From assembly GCA_977006965.1 (NCBI GenBank), contig OZ345378.1, positions 1,426,001 through 1,490,000 on the forward strand: a DNA stretch of 64,000 bases, written 5' to 3'. Positions 19,994 through 30,584 of the stretch are shown in pieces. The notes under the pieces were generated by a model. It saw only the letters and a list, made by a program, of their open reading frames with translations, did not search any database and was not told the DNA's origin. Source of the DNA: Phymatolithon calcareum (Eukaryota; Rhodophyta; Florideophyceae; Hapalidiales). Within the stretch, counting starts at the first letter, position 1. Each line of letters begins with the position of its first letter. A program made the position numbers and the translations under genes.

Positions 19994-22900
19994 CTATGTG
20001 CTGTTGTTGAACCAAGGAGACAATTCGCTTAGCCCTCTCGGCATTCTCTTCGACTTGCCTCTAACAAGCAGACGTGATTTCTTAGTCTTGGTCACACCTC
20101 CATGAAGCTTTGCTTTCGCAACACCTGGCAGCTGAACAGGACCAGAGGCATTGCTCGATTTCTCAAACATTCGGCGCACTGCCAGCGCTACGCTTTCCGA
20201 AAAGTTTCCACTTCGTCGCTTCCGTGGCGCGTATAAAATAAGGTTTGCAAGTTCAGTCTGTCTGGACTGAATGTCACTAACTGTTTCGATGGAGACATGT
20301 CCGTGTCGTCGTCTTGAGGCAAGCAGCCCAAGGTCTTCGTCTTGTTGCTCACCTACACCAAGGGTGACTATTTGAATTCCATTTTCCTTCATCACAGCAG
20401 CTTCTCGTTCCGCAGCCGAAATTCCAACACTTGAATCTCCGCCCTTCGTGAGCATACCAGCGTTGACGACGAGAAGTCTTCGACGCCGATTCGAGGCGTT
20501 TAACATTCGCTGCACTTCTTCATTCGCAACTGGTGGCATCATCTCGAATTTTGTCCACTTCAGTGCCAAGTGCGCTTCGCGGGACATACCGTTCATGGCA
20601 TGGGGTACTTCTCGTGCAGTTACTGTCGGCGCCTGCTCAATATCCCACAAAATCTCTTCGGCATCAGGTGCAGTTCCGCACTCGACTTGCTGCGAAAGGC
20701 TGGTGACCTTGCGCAAAGCATTGCCGCCAATCTCAGAATCGACCTCGTAGATAAACATTGACTCACGTTCCCAGTTGTTCGTGTCGCCTTGGAAAGATCC
20801 AAGAATCCTTCGTCGAACTCGGTTCAGATCTGAATCAAGCTCAGACACAACCAGACAGTCGTACGCATATTCAACAAAACCAACTCTGGAACCCGGGCCT
20901 GCTTGGCTCATAATTTCGTCAATCAGCCCGCCGGGGCATGTGAACGCTTCCTTGAGAATGCGATACTCTCTCCACTGCATTGAACCTGACGCATCGAACA
21001 CGAACATCAAATCCACTTTGGGTAGATCTGCTGGTAAAAGTCCACTCGCAGCAGCAGCAGTACCTATTATACTTGTTTCACGTGCAGTAGAACCAGGACC
21101 AGGTGCTAGACGACTGAGAGCAACAGTGAGATCCAGAGCGGCAGATCTGGTAATAACTTGAGGAGGTCGCACTCTTTCGCCACCAGGTTTCAACAACCCA
21201 GCAAATTCACCACCAATTGCAGCTGCAGCCTGGTTTCCTTGCTCTATTGTTTCTTCAGCTATATTAGGATCCGAAGCATTTCGCCAGACTTGATACCATG
21301 GCGACTCATCTCCTAAAGCCACTGAGCCCAGTCCTGACTCACTGTCACTACTTCCCGTAAATGGTAGCAGAGTTGAAGAACGAATTCCACCAACAGGCAA
21401 AGCAGCACACGTCTTGTACACCACAGCCCCCACCACAGCAACGAGAATCAAAGACATTATGGCAACACCGGAAATCCCACCGGCTCCAAGTCCTCTCGAC
21501 TCTGGCTGGTTAGGATCCACCGCACCACCATTAAGCGGAGATGGGGATCGCTGAACAACAGGTCTTCCGTTCCGATCCGATCCGAGTCCATTCGGGCCCC
21601 GAACCGGGGAGGACGTAGGGAAGCCACTTGGCAGATTCCCGGCCGTGTCCACAATATCACCTTCTTGTGATGGGCCGACAGACGGCGATAAACTTCCCCC
21701 TGACGCCGCAGTAATCGAACCCGACGAGGTAGCATTCCCAGGAGCAGGAGTACTTGATGGAGTCACAACCACTGTTCCATTGGATGCGATTGGTGCAGTT
21801 GACGGAGAACCCGGACTGTTAGAAATACGAGGTTCAGATGATACTGGACCAGTGCTGGCAGGAGAAGCGGGAGCCAGAGACGCCGTCGGAGTAGCAACAG
21901 TTCTTGTTCCATTCGATGTTGATGGTGGGGATTCTGAAGCTCCTCCTAGAGTCCCGTTGGTTCCCACGATGCCAACTTGCGAAACAACTGGGTTCACCGT
22001 ACCACCTGGTGAAGGGCTAATGTCAGGAGTGGCGGATCCCACTGCCGGCTCAACTGGAGTCCGTGTTTCACCTATGACATTTCCCAGTGGATTACTAGCT
22101 CCTGGGCTAGGAGTCACTCCAGAAGAACTGTTAGGAGCAGGCATACTTGATGGAGTCACAACCCCTGTTCCATTGGATGATTCGATTGGTGCAATTGACG
22201 GAGATTCTGAAACTCCCCCTAGAGTCCCGTTGGTTCCCACGATGCCAACTTGCGAAACAACTGGATTCACCGTACCGCCTGATGAAGGGCTAATGTCAGG
22301 AGTGGCGGATCCCACTGCCGGCTCAACTGGAGTCCGTGTTTCACCTATGACATTTCCCAGTGGATTACTAGCTCCTGGGCTAGGAGTCACTCCAGAAGAA
22401 CTGTTAGGAGCAGGCATACTTGATGGAGTCACAACCCCTGTTCCATTGGATGATTCGATTGGTGTAGTTGACGGAGAACCCGGACTGTTAGAAATACGAG
22501 GTCCAGATGATATTGGATTAGTGCTGGCCAAAGAAGAGGGGGCCAGAGACGCCGTCGGAGTAGCAACAGTTCTTGTTCCATTCGATGTTGATGATCCAGC
22601 ATCCATTCCAGTTGGAGTCGGTGCCTCACTGGTACCATTTCCACTGGCACTGCTTGTTACGGTAGGGACAATACTTGGATCTGAGCTTCCCTTCCCAAGG
22701 CTCGGAATGATACCCGGAGACGTTTCCACTTCAGAGTTTGGAAACCCACCGGAAGCACTACTCGATGGAGGAGCACCTGATGGAGCCAAAGACCCTGTGG
22801 GACCGACTGATTCACTTCGTACAGGTGACGGAGAAATCGAAAATTCAGACGGATTACTGGTCGGGCTAGCCGCACCTCCTGGCGCAGCGCGGCTGTTGAC

Positions 22901-25900
22901 AGGAGTGACCGATCCAACAGCACTTCCTGTTGGAGTCGCCGTCCCACCTGTGGCATTTCCACTTGCACTACTTGTTACTTCAGGGGTAATACTTGGATCG
23001 GCGTTGATCGTCCCAGAACTTGGAATGATTCCAGGAGGACTTTGCCCTTCTGAGCCCGGAGAGGCAGCGGAAGCACTGGCAACAATTCTTCCAGTGGGAC
23101 CCGGTGTTTGAACTGTGAGATTTGCGCGTTGATTGCTTGTTTCGCTTGGTCCCACACTTGGATCCGCGTTTCCTGTCCCAAAACTTGGAATAATCACAGG
23201 ATCGCCATTACTAGGAAATGGCGACTGTTGTGCCAAATCTTGAGATGATGTTTCGTTTTGCGTAGCGTCGACCGAAGAGCTGACTGATGGAAACCCTGGT
23301 GAACTTGGTGCGACAGCTATCGACTCGTTCACTAATGCGGAAGGAACAACCGAAGAGAGCCCTGACGACAACGCCGTAGAACTCGGACTAGCGTTACCTG
23401 GCACACTTGACGACGCCGAAACGTCTACAAAAGAAGTTACTGATGGCAACAAGCTTGGTGAAGCACTCAAGAACGCATTCGTTGGAGAGGCAGGAACGAC
23501 AAATACACCTTCAGACGAAAACATCGGTCTGGGGCTAGTTGACACACTTGGCAATGCGGAAGGGTCAACCGAAGAGCGGACAGACGGCAATTCCCTAAAC
23601 TCCGACGTCATACTAACCGAGGCGCTCGTCGAAGGCAAACTAAAAGTCGAGGAACTTTCCGACGGAAGTAAGGACAAGCTCGGTCCAGCGCTCGTCGACA
23701 CACTAGCGGACGCAGATCCGTTAACCAAAAAGCTCACAGACGGCTCCGCTGACGAACTTTGTACAGCATTCTCTGACGTACTTGTCGATGGCAAAATAAA
23801 AATCGAAGAACTTTCGGAAGGCAATACCGAGGAACTTGCTGTAGCACCCATTGCCGACGCAGTAGGGTCAACCGAAGAGCTCACGGACGGCAACGTCGAC
23901 GAACTTGGTATAGCACTAGTCAACGAGCTGGTCGATGGCAAAACAAGAGTCAAGGAGCTTGCTGTCGCACTCATTGATACGCTCATTGAAGCAGAAGGGT
24001 TAACCGAAGAGCTCACGGACAGCAACGATGACGAGCTTGGCATAACAGTATTCGACGCAATCGCCGATGGCAAAATAACAGTCGGGGAGCTTTCCGACGG
24101 CAACATCGACAGGCTCGGTTGAACACTCATGGACACGGCTACTGACGAAGAAGGGTCACCCGAGGAGCTCACGGACGGCAAAGATGACAGGCTTGGTACA
24201 ACACTATTTGAAGCGCTCGTAGACGGGAAAGCAGAACTCAAAGAAATTTCCGACGCCAACGCCGAGGAACTTGCTGTAGCACTTATTGACACACTTCCCG
24301 ACGCAGAAGGGTCAATCGAAGAGCTCACAGACAGCAACGATGACGAACTTGGCATGACACTAATTGACGTGCTCGTCGATGGCAAAATAACAGTCGAGGA
24401 GCTTGCCGTCGCACTTATTGCTGTGCTCACCGACACAGAGGGGTTAATCGAGGAGCTCACGGATGGGATCGATGATGAACTTGGTATTGCATTATTTGAC
24501 GTGCTAACCGACGGTAAGACGGCATTCGAAGATGTCGCAGACGCAAATGCTGACGAGCTCGCTGTCGCACTTACTGCTGCGCTCACCGACACAGAGGGAT
24601 TAATCGAGGAGCTCATGGATGGGATCGATGATGAACTTGGTATTGCATTATTCGACGTGCTAACCGACGGTAATACAGCATTCGAAGATGTCGCAGATGC
24701 AAATGCCGACGAACTTGCTGTTGCACTTATTGCTGCGCTCACCGACACAGAGGGGTCAATGGAAGTGCTCACGGACGGGATCGCTGATGAACTTGGTATT
24801 GCACTGTTCGACGTGCTAGCCGACGGTAATACGGCATTCGAAGATGTCGCAGACGCAAATGCCAACGAACTTGCTGTTGCACTTATTGCTGCGCTCACCG
24901 ACAAAGAGGGGTTAATCGAGGAGCTCACGGATGGGATCGATGATGAACTTGGTATTGCATTATTCGACATGCTAACCGACGGTAATACGGCATTCGAAGA
25001 AGTTGGAGACGGAAATGCCAACGAACTTGCTGTTGCACTTATTGCTGCGCTCACAGACACAGAGGGGTCAATCGAGGAGCTCACGGATGGGATCGATGAT
25101 GAACTTGGTACTGCATTATTCGACGTGCTAACCGACGGTAATACGGCATTCGAAGATGTCGCAGATGCAAATGCTGACGAACTTGCTGTTGCACTTACTG
25201 CTGCGCTCACCGACACAGAGGGGTCAATGGAAGAGCTCACGGATGGGATCGATGATGAACTTGGTATTGCATTATTCGACGTGCTAACCGACGGTAATAC
25301 GGCATTCGAAGATGTCGCAGACGCAAATGCTGACGAACTCGCTGATGCACTTACTGCCGCGCTCACAGACACAGAGGGGTCAATCGAGGAGCTCATGGAT
25401 GGGATCGATGATGAACTTGGTATTGCACTGTTCGACGTGCTAGCCGACGGTAATACGGCATTCGAAGATGTCGCAGATGCAAATGCTGAAGAGCTCGCTG
25501 TCGCACTTACTGCTGCGCTCACCGACACAGAGGGGTTAATCGAGGAGCTCACGGATGGGATCGATGATGAACTTGGTATTGCATTATTCGACGTGCTAAC
25601 CGACGGTAAGACGGCATTCGAAGATGTCGCAGATGCAAATGCTGACGAACTCGCTGATGCACTTACTGCCGCGCTCACAGACACAGAGGGGTCAATCGAG
25701 GAGCTCACGGATGGGATCGATGATGAACTTGGTATTGCACTGTTCGACGTGCTAGCCGACGGTAACACAGCATTCGAAGATGTCGCAGATGCAAATGCTG
25801 ACGAGCTCGCTGTCGCACTTACTGCTGCGCTCACCGACACAGAGGGGTCAATCGAGGAGCTCACGGATGGGATCGATGATGAACTTGGTATTGCATTATT

Positions 25901-28495
25901 CGACGTGCTAACCGACGGTAATACGGCATTCGAAGATGTCGCAGATGCAAATGCTGACGAACTCGCTGTCGCACTTACTGCTGCGCTCACCGACACAGAG
26001 GGGTCAATCGAGGAGCTCACGGATGGGATCGATGATGAACTTGGTATTGCATTATTCGACGTGCTAGCCGACGGTAAGACGGCATTCGAAGAAGTTGGAG
26101 ACGCCAATGCTGACGAGCTCGCTGTCGCACTTATTGCTGCGTCCATCGACACAGAGGGGTCAATCGAGGAGCTCATGGATGGGATCGATGATGAACTTGG
26201 TATTGCATTATTCGACGTGCTAACCGACGGTAATACGGCATTCGAAGATGTCGCAGACGCAAATGCCGACGAACTTGCTGTTGCACTTATTGCCGGGCTC
26301 ACCGACACAGAGGGGTCAATCGAGGTGCTCACGGATGGCATCGATGATGAACTTGGTATTGCACTGTTCGACGTGCTAACCGACGGTAATACGGCATTCG
26401 AAGATGTCGCAGACGCCAATGCTGACGAACTTGCTGTTGCACTTATTGCTGCGCTCACCGACACAGAGGGGTTAATCGAGGAGCTCATGGATGGGATCGA
26501 TGATGAACTTGGTATTGCATTATTCGACGTGCTAACCGACGGTAATACGGCATTCGAAGATGTCGCAGACGCCAATGCTGACGAACTTGCTGTTGCACTT
26601 ATTGCTGCGCTCACCGACACAGAGGGGTCAATGGAAGTGCTCACGGACGGGATCGATGACAAACTTGGTATTGCACTGTTCGACGTGCTAGCCGACGGTA
26701 ATACAGCATTCGAAGATGTCGCAGACGCAAATGCCAACGAACTTGCTGTCGCACTTATTGCTGCGCTCACCGACACAGAGGGGTCAATCGAGGAGCTCAC
26801 GGATGGGATCGATGATGAACTTGGTATTGCATTATTCGACTTGCTAGTTGACGGCAATACGGCATTCGAAGATGTCGCAGACGCCAATGCTGACGAGCTT
26901 GCTGTTGCACTTATTGCTGCGCTCACCGACACAGAGGGGTCAATGGAAGAGCTCACGGACGGGATCGCTGACAAACTTGGTACTGCACTATTCGACGTGC
27001 TAACCGACGGCGACGCCAACGCCGATGAGCTTGCTGTCAAACTTATGGACGCGCTTACCGACGCAGAAGGGTCGACCGAGGAACTCACGATTGGTAACGC
27101 TGATAAACTTGGTGCAGCACTGTTCGACGAGCTCGTCGACGGCGAAACAGAACTCGAAAAAGATGGAGACGCCAATGCCAACGAGCTTGCTGTCGCGCTT
27201 ATTGACGCGCTTACCGACGCAGAAGGGTCGACCGAAGAACTTACGATTGGCGACGCTGATGAACTTGGCACTGCACTACTCGACGCGCTAGCCGACTGCG
27301 ACGCCAACACCGACGAGCTTGCTGTCGCACTCATTGACACGCTTACCGACGCAGAAGGGTTGACCGAGGAACTCACGATTGGTGACGCTGATGCACTAGG
27401 TACAACACTATTCGACGCGGTCGTCAACGGCGAAACAGAACTCGAAGACGTTGGCGAGGGCAACGCCGAGCTCGCTAAGGCACTCATCGATGAGCTAGCT
27501 GACTGCGAAGGAGCGGATGAAGAGCTTTCGGATGGCGCTGCTGACAAGCTCGATGCAGCTGTCGCAGTTGCGCTTGCGCTGAACGAAGGAGCAGCCGAAG
27601 AACTTTCTGTCGGTGACTCGGACGCAGTTGGAGTGGGGACAGTCCCACTACTTGACAGGGAAGGCACCATAGAGGAAGTCGGTGCAGCACTCAGTGAAAC
27701 GCTTGGAGACGGCGCTGCGGCACGAGATGAGCTTGCCGAGGGCGATGCTGACGAGCTGGGTTGAGACGACGGCAATGGGACCATCGACGAAGAAGGCGAA
27801 ACACTCTCCGCCGCGCTCGCTGATCGTGAAGGAACGGAGGAAGAGCTTTCCGATGCCTTCGCCGAAGCACTTGGTGAGACAATTGCTGATGCGCTCGCCG
27901 ATGGCACAGATGCTGCCGTGGAGGACGAAGGAGACACGCTCTGTGTGGGCGTTGGAGTCGCTGCATCCGGGGTAGAACTCGTCGAAGGGCTCAAAGCAGT
28001 AAAATTCGACGGTGCGCTTGCCTGTCTAGTTGCAACCTGTTCTGCGAGCGGCAAGGGGACAGCCTGCCTTCTGGTTGTCGGAGTTATAAGAAACGAGGGT
28101 TGAACGGGATGACTAGGACCGACCCACTTGTTGACAACACCGACACTCGACGTGGGCACTATCGATACCGAAAAAACGATCGGAGTTGCCGTATATCGCG
28201 GTCCAAAAGAGGGTAAACCCTGTCGCGCCGATAAGCGAAAATTCGGACGCCGGGTAAATAATGATCGCTCGCGGGAAAACATTTGTCGATACACCGCTTT
28301 CGGTAGCAGTCGTCGCAAAAATGTCCATTCCGTTCGCTCATCACCGATGTGAGAGGAAGCGGCGACACGTCTTGATTGTGTGCCATTTTGTAAAGGGGAA
28401 GGTGAGTAAATGTCAGAAAAGAATGCACGGCCAGTCGCGATGCCGAGTAAAATGACTAACACGAGCAGGCCAAATGTATGCCGCGATGAAAGCAT
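19994..28495 (-). CDS. Giant Ser-rich single-pass membrane protein with C-terminal vWA domain
   Basis: This 2833-aa intronless ORF starts at ATG 28495; the frame extends 18 codons further without an ATG. Residues 1-24 are a signal peptide (FGLLVLVILLGIATG). A short basic region precedes a Ser/Pro/Thr/Ala stalk of about 2150 residues, rich in Asn-Gly-Thr sites, including a 52-residue tandem repeat (about 495-1360) and a 91-residue duplication nearer the membrane. A transmembrane helix (GVAIMSLILVAVVGAVVYK) lies at about 2342-2363. The C-terminal 470 residues hold a von Willebrand A domain from about 2490, with MIDAS motif DASGS near 2498 and a core strand IQIVTLGVG, ending in a basic tail. By the positive-inside rule the vWA domain should be cytosolic while the stalk lies in the wall. 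Role unknown; adhesion or wall sensing is a guess. Confidence 0.85.
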   Translation of the reverse strand: MLSSRHTFGLLVLVILLGIATGRAFFSDIYSPSPLQNGTQSRRVAASSHIGDERTEWTFLRRLLPKAVYRQMFSRERSLFTRRPNFRLSARQGLPSFGPRYTATPIVFSVSIVPTSSVGVVNKWVGPSHPVQPSFLITPTTRRQAVPLPLAEQVATRQASAPSNFTALSPSTSSTPDAATPTPTQSVSPSSSTAASVPSASASAIVSPSASAKASESSSSVPSRSASAAESVSPSSSMVPLPSSQPSSSASPSASSSRAAAPSPSVSLSAAPTSSMVPSLSSSGTVPTPTASESPTESSSAAPSFSASATATAASSLSAAPSESSSSAPSQSASSSMSALASSALPSPTSSSSVSPLTTASNSVVPSASASPIVSSSVNPSASVSVSMSATASSSVLASQSASASSSAVPSSSASPIVSSSVDPSASVSASISATASSLALASPSFSSSVSPSTSSSNSAAPSLSALPIVSSSVDPSASVSASISLTASSSALASPSVSTSNSAVPSLSAIPSVSSSIDPSVSVSAAISATASSSALASATSSNAVLPSTSKSNNAIPSSSSIPSVSSSIDPSVSVSAAISATASSLAFASATSSNAVLPSASTSNSAIPSLSSIPSVSTSIDPSVSVSAAISATASSSALASATSSNAVLPSVSTSNNAIPSSSSIPSMSSSINPSVSVSAAISATASSSALASATSSNAVLPSVSTSNSAIPSSSSMPSVSTSIDPSVSVSPAISATASSSAFASATSSNAVLPSVSTSNNAIPSSSSIPSMSSSIDPSVSMDAAISATASSSALASPTSSNAVLPSASTSNNAIPSSSSIPSVSSSIDPSVSVSAAVSATASSSAFASATSSNAVLPSVSTSNNAIPSSSSIPSVSSSIDPSVSVSAAVSATASSSAFASATSSNAVLPSASTSNSAIPSSSSIPSVSSSIDPSVSVSAAVSASASSSAFASATSSNAVLPSVSTSNNAIPSSSSIPSVSSSINPSVSVSAAVSATASSSAFASATSSNAVLPSASTSNSAIPSSSSIPSMSSSIDPSVSVSAAVSASASSSAFASATSSNAVLPSVSTSNNAIPSSSSIPSVSSSIDPSVSVSAAVSATASSSAFASATSSNAVLPSVSTSNNAVPSSSSIPSVSSSIDPSVSVSAAISATASSLAFPSPTSSNAVLPSVSMSNNAIPSSSSIPSVSSSINPSLSVSAAISATASSLAFASATSSNAVLPSASTSNSAIPSSSAIPSVSTSIDPSVSVSAAISATASSSAFASATSSNAVLPSVSTSNNAIPSSSSIPSMSSSINPSVSVSAAVSATASSSAFASATSSNAVLPSVSTSNNAIPSSSSIPSVSSSINPSVSVSTAISATASSSTVILPSTSTSISVMPSSSSLLSVSSSIDPSASGSVSISATASSSALASEISLSSAFPSTSASNSVVPSLSSLPSVSSSGDPSSSVAVSMSVQPSLSMLPSESSPTVILPSAIASNTVMPSSSSLLSVSSSVNPSASMSVSMSATASSLTLVLPSTSSLTSAIPSSSTLPSVSSSVDPTASAMGATASSSVLPSESSSIFILPSTSTSENAVQSSSAEPSVSFLVNGSASASVSTSAGPSLSLLPSESSSTFSLPSTSASVSMTSEFRELPSVRSSVDPSALPSVSTSPRPMFSSEGVFVVPASPTNAFLSASPSLLPSVTSFVDVSASSSVPGNASPSSTALSSGLSSVVPSALVNESIAVAPSSPGFPSVSSSVDATQNETSSQDLAQQSPFPSNGDPVIIPSFGTGNADPSVGPSETSNQRANLTVQTPGPTGRIVASASAASPGSEGQSPPGIIPSSGTINADPSITPEVTSSASGNATGGTATPTGSAVGSVTPVNSRAAPGGAASPTSNPSEFSISPSPVRSESVGPTGSLAPSGAPPSSSASGGFPNSEVETSPGIIPSLGKGSSDPSIVPTVTSSASGNGTSEAPTPTGMDAGSSTSNGTRTVATPTASLAPSSLASTNPISSGPRISNSPGSPSTTPIESSNGTGVVTPSSMPAPNSSSGVTPSPGASNPLGNVIGETRTPVEPAVGSATPDISPSSGGTVNPVVSQVGIVGTNGTLGGVSESPSIAPIESSNGTGVVTPSSMPAPNSSSGVTPSPGASNPLGNVIGETRTPVEPAVGSATPDISPSPGGTVNPVVSQVGIVGTNGTLGGASESPPSTSNGTRTVATPTASLAPASPASTGPVSSEPRISNSPGSPSTAPIASNGTVVVTPSSTPAPGNATSSGSITAASGGSLSPSVGPSQEGDIVDTAGNLPSGFPTSSPVRGPNGLGSDRNGRPVVQRSPSPLNGGAVDPNQPESRGLGAGGISGVAIMSLILVAVVGAVVYKTCAALPVGGIRSSTLLPFTGSSDSESGLGSVALGDESPWYQVWRNASDPNIAEETIEQGNQAAAAIGGEFAGLLKPGGERVRPPQVITRSAALDLTVALSRLAPGPGSTARETSIIGTAAAASGLLPADLPKVDLMFVFDASGSMQWREYRILKEAFTCPGGLIDEIMSQAGPGSRVGFVEYAYDCLVVSELDSDLNRVRRRILGSFQGDTNNWERESMFIYEVDSEIGGNALRKVTSLSQQVECGTAPDAEEILWDIEQAPTVTAREVPHAMNGMSREAHLALKWTKFEMMPPVANEEVQRMLNASNRRRRLLVVNAGMLTKGGDSSVGISAAEREAAVMKENGIQIVTLGVGEQQDEDLGLLASRRRHGHVSIETVSDIQSRQTELANLILYAPRKRRSGNFSESVALAVRRMFEKSSNASGPVQLPGVAKAKLHGGVTKTKKSRLLVRGKSKRMPRGLSELSPWFNNST
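21961..22506 (-). repeat. Tandem 273-bp duplication in the stalk
   Basis: Two near-identical copies 273 bp apart (for example TTCCCACGATGCCAACTTGC at 21961 and 22234) encode 91 residues each, in frame, with P/G/T-rich sequence. This is a second, longer repeat unit, distinct from the 156-bp array. Confidence 0.85.
24430..27015 (-). repeat. 17-unit, 156-bp in-frame tandem repeat array
   Basis: The landmark ACAGAG(G) recurs at exact 156-bp steps from 24435 to 26931, giving 17 units with base substitutions (and one landmark variant, ACAAAGAGG) but no length change. Each encodes a 52-residue Ser/Ala/Val/Pro unit (core SSIDPSVSVSAA, ATSSNAVLPS, NNAIPSSSSIPS). Diverged units continue on both sides. 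Confidence 0.9.
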
Positions 28496-30540
28496 TGGGG
28501 AGAAGTTCGTATCCGGGTGCAAAACATGCGAGCGCGGACGTTGACGCACGGAGTTGACGCCGCGTGCGATCCTGCGGCTTCCTGCTCCGCGTTAGTCGCG
28601 CGGCGCGCAGGCGTTGATCAGTCGGTGAACGATGGGTTGAATGTTGCGCGAATGAGGGTTTGAACGATTGCTTCGGTCAAGAAGACGACGGGTGCGGCAT
28701 TCGCCCTTCGAGGCGGACGAAAGGGAGGCGATGTGGATTTGGGATATTGCTACTGTACAGCGGGCTTGGCTTGGTTTCGAGTGATGGTTGCCCGTTCGTC
28801 CCGTGTCGTGTGTGTCGAAAATTTTGTGCAAAGTTGGGTGAACTGCTACAGTACTGCTGCACAATGCGGACTTGTGCAAGGAACAGGACAGGGCGGTTTT
28901 TGATACGAAATGGTGTTCCGGTGAGCGCGGACACGGGTGGCGCTGCCGGTGCAAAAATTGAAGCTTGTCCAGGACCACACGGCCTCAAAGCATCCAGGCA
29001 AGCAGAAGGGGCTATTGTGGAACAGAAGAGGGTGCGCGGCGCGTCCAGCAGCGCTCATGATAAAGGCCAGGCTGTATCAAAAACGATAGTGGTATTGGGT
29101 ACACGCCCGGGAATGGCATTGCAACGCCACGGAGGATTAATAATTCACGTATGATCTTTTGGAGAATGGAATGGAATCACCAATCAACAAATTTTAACGC
29201 AAAACTACGTGACGCACAGGTGGTACTGAAGAGATCACCTTCCGTACAAATGCTCATTTTTATTTGCAAATTTCTTCTGGTTTTCATGGATTTTTTGGAG
29301 AATATCGCCTCATATGAATGCATGATGGAGAATCGGACCAAGAAAAGGACCGGTGACACAAACGAGCCGCGCGATGCGGGAAAACCCGATGTATGTTTTG
29401 CCACTACAGTAGCGCCAATCTATGGCTGTCGTGGAGCAGGAAAGATGGAGGCCACCACGATGTCGGCAGCGCCGAATTATCTTTCGTAGGTCATCCATTC
29501 GCTTATAACGTTCGCCTGGCATACTATGGACACTGATGAACAGGAATGCACAGTAAACGGAAGCCATTTTGCTGGCACATGCGGTTTTCTCTGTGTCCCC
29601 AACGCGGACCACAGAGGACCAATGGTACAGTCCCATTGGGCCTATTGGAACGATAACCTGGGTCAGTGGCAAGCCCTGCAGTGGTACTGTAGGAAGACAC
29701 TACGCTTATACACGCGGCACGCAGCAAGCATCAAAACGCCGACCCAATGACTGCATTCCGCCACATTGCAAACGTCATCTTCAGAGCCAATAAAATCACT
29801 TCGCGGAGCTCGTCCTTACACCACAATGTATGAGAAACAACTTCCAGGCTTTCATTCAGCTCAGTTTTTTCCTAAATTTAGATATTCAGAAGTCATCAAT
29901 GGAGCTACCACAAATGAATGCAAAAAAACCTTCACTACGACATTACACAATTCCGTATACACATCCAATTACATCACACCACATGCGCCCTTTTGCTCAA
30001 ACTATAGTTTGGTCCCATTCCCTCCCTGCCCAATTGGTCGAAAGTTAAAACTCTTGAATCGGCAGGGAATAATACTCATGCTATTGATTGGTCACACGCC
30101 CAGCAGTGCACCGCATGGTCATCACGAAGTCATCTCTAGATTTTTCTGCCATTTTTGTCACAACAATGTATGAAAGAACGAAATATTTCAATACACTGCA
30201 CTAATTGGCTATACTGTTAAGATATGTTCGACTTTTCAATGCCTCCATACACATTTCCCAAAAATAGCTCACACCACTGCCACTTCTCGATGATGTAAGC
30301 GGATTGACTATCTCCATGCCGATACGTAATGCAACCAGATAAGCTTGCAACAGTCTTATTGACGATCTTCCTGCTTGTCTCTTGACTCTTCGGAACCCAC
30401 CGAGGTCACTCTTTGACAGTACAGTAGCAGCAGGGAATATCGTATCATAAGGGCATCTCTTGTGCCCCTCATGCCCTCACGTCCGTAAAAGTTTACTCCC
30501 GCCCCAACCAAAGCAAACGAAGCATGTATCTGGTCTTAAG
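28496..30540. other. Gene-poor region upstream of the giant gene
   Basis: The first few hundred bases are GC-rich and probably the giant gene's promoter and leader. A 164-codon plus-strand ORF (28660-29154) has erratic composition and no motif, so it is not called. Several TACTGTA/TACAGTA elements begin to appear here (28734, 28849, 29403, 29691, 30420, 30600). Confidence 0.45.
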
Positions 30541-30554
30541 AGGTTATAAGGTTT

Positions 30555-30584
30555 GCAAAGAAACCTGAAATCAGGTTTCTTTGC
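30555..30584. repeat. Perfect 14-bp-stem palindrome
   Basis: GCAAAGAAACCTGA, then AA, then TCAGGTTTCTTTGC form a perfect 30-nt inverted repeat. Shorter complementary AGGTT/AACCT arms lie outside it. It is isolated in non-coding DNA and may be the core of a small foldback element. Confidence 0.8.

Noticed and set aside
21645-23111. 488-codon plus-strand ORF
   Set aside because: Lies antisense within the stalk of the giant gene and mirrors its 273-bp duplication. No signal peptide, domain or sensible start.
28660-29154. 164-codon plus-strand ORF upstream of the giant gene
   Set aside because: Low-information Gly/Arg/Cys mix in GC-rich DNA, overlapping equally long frames on the other strand. 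No motif.
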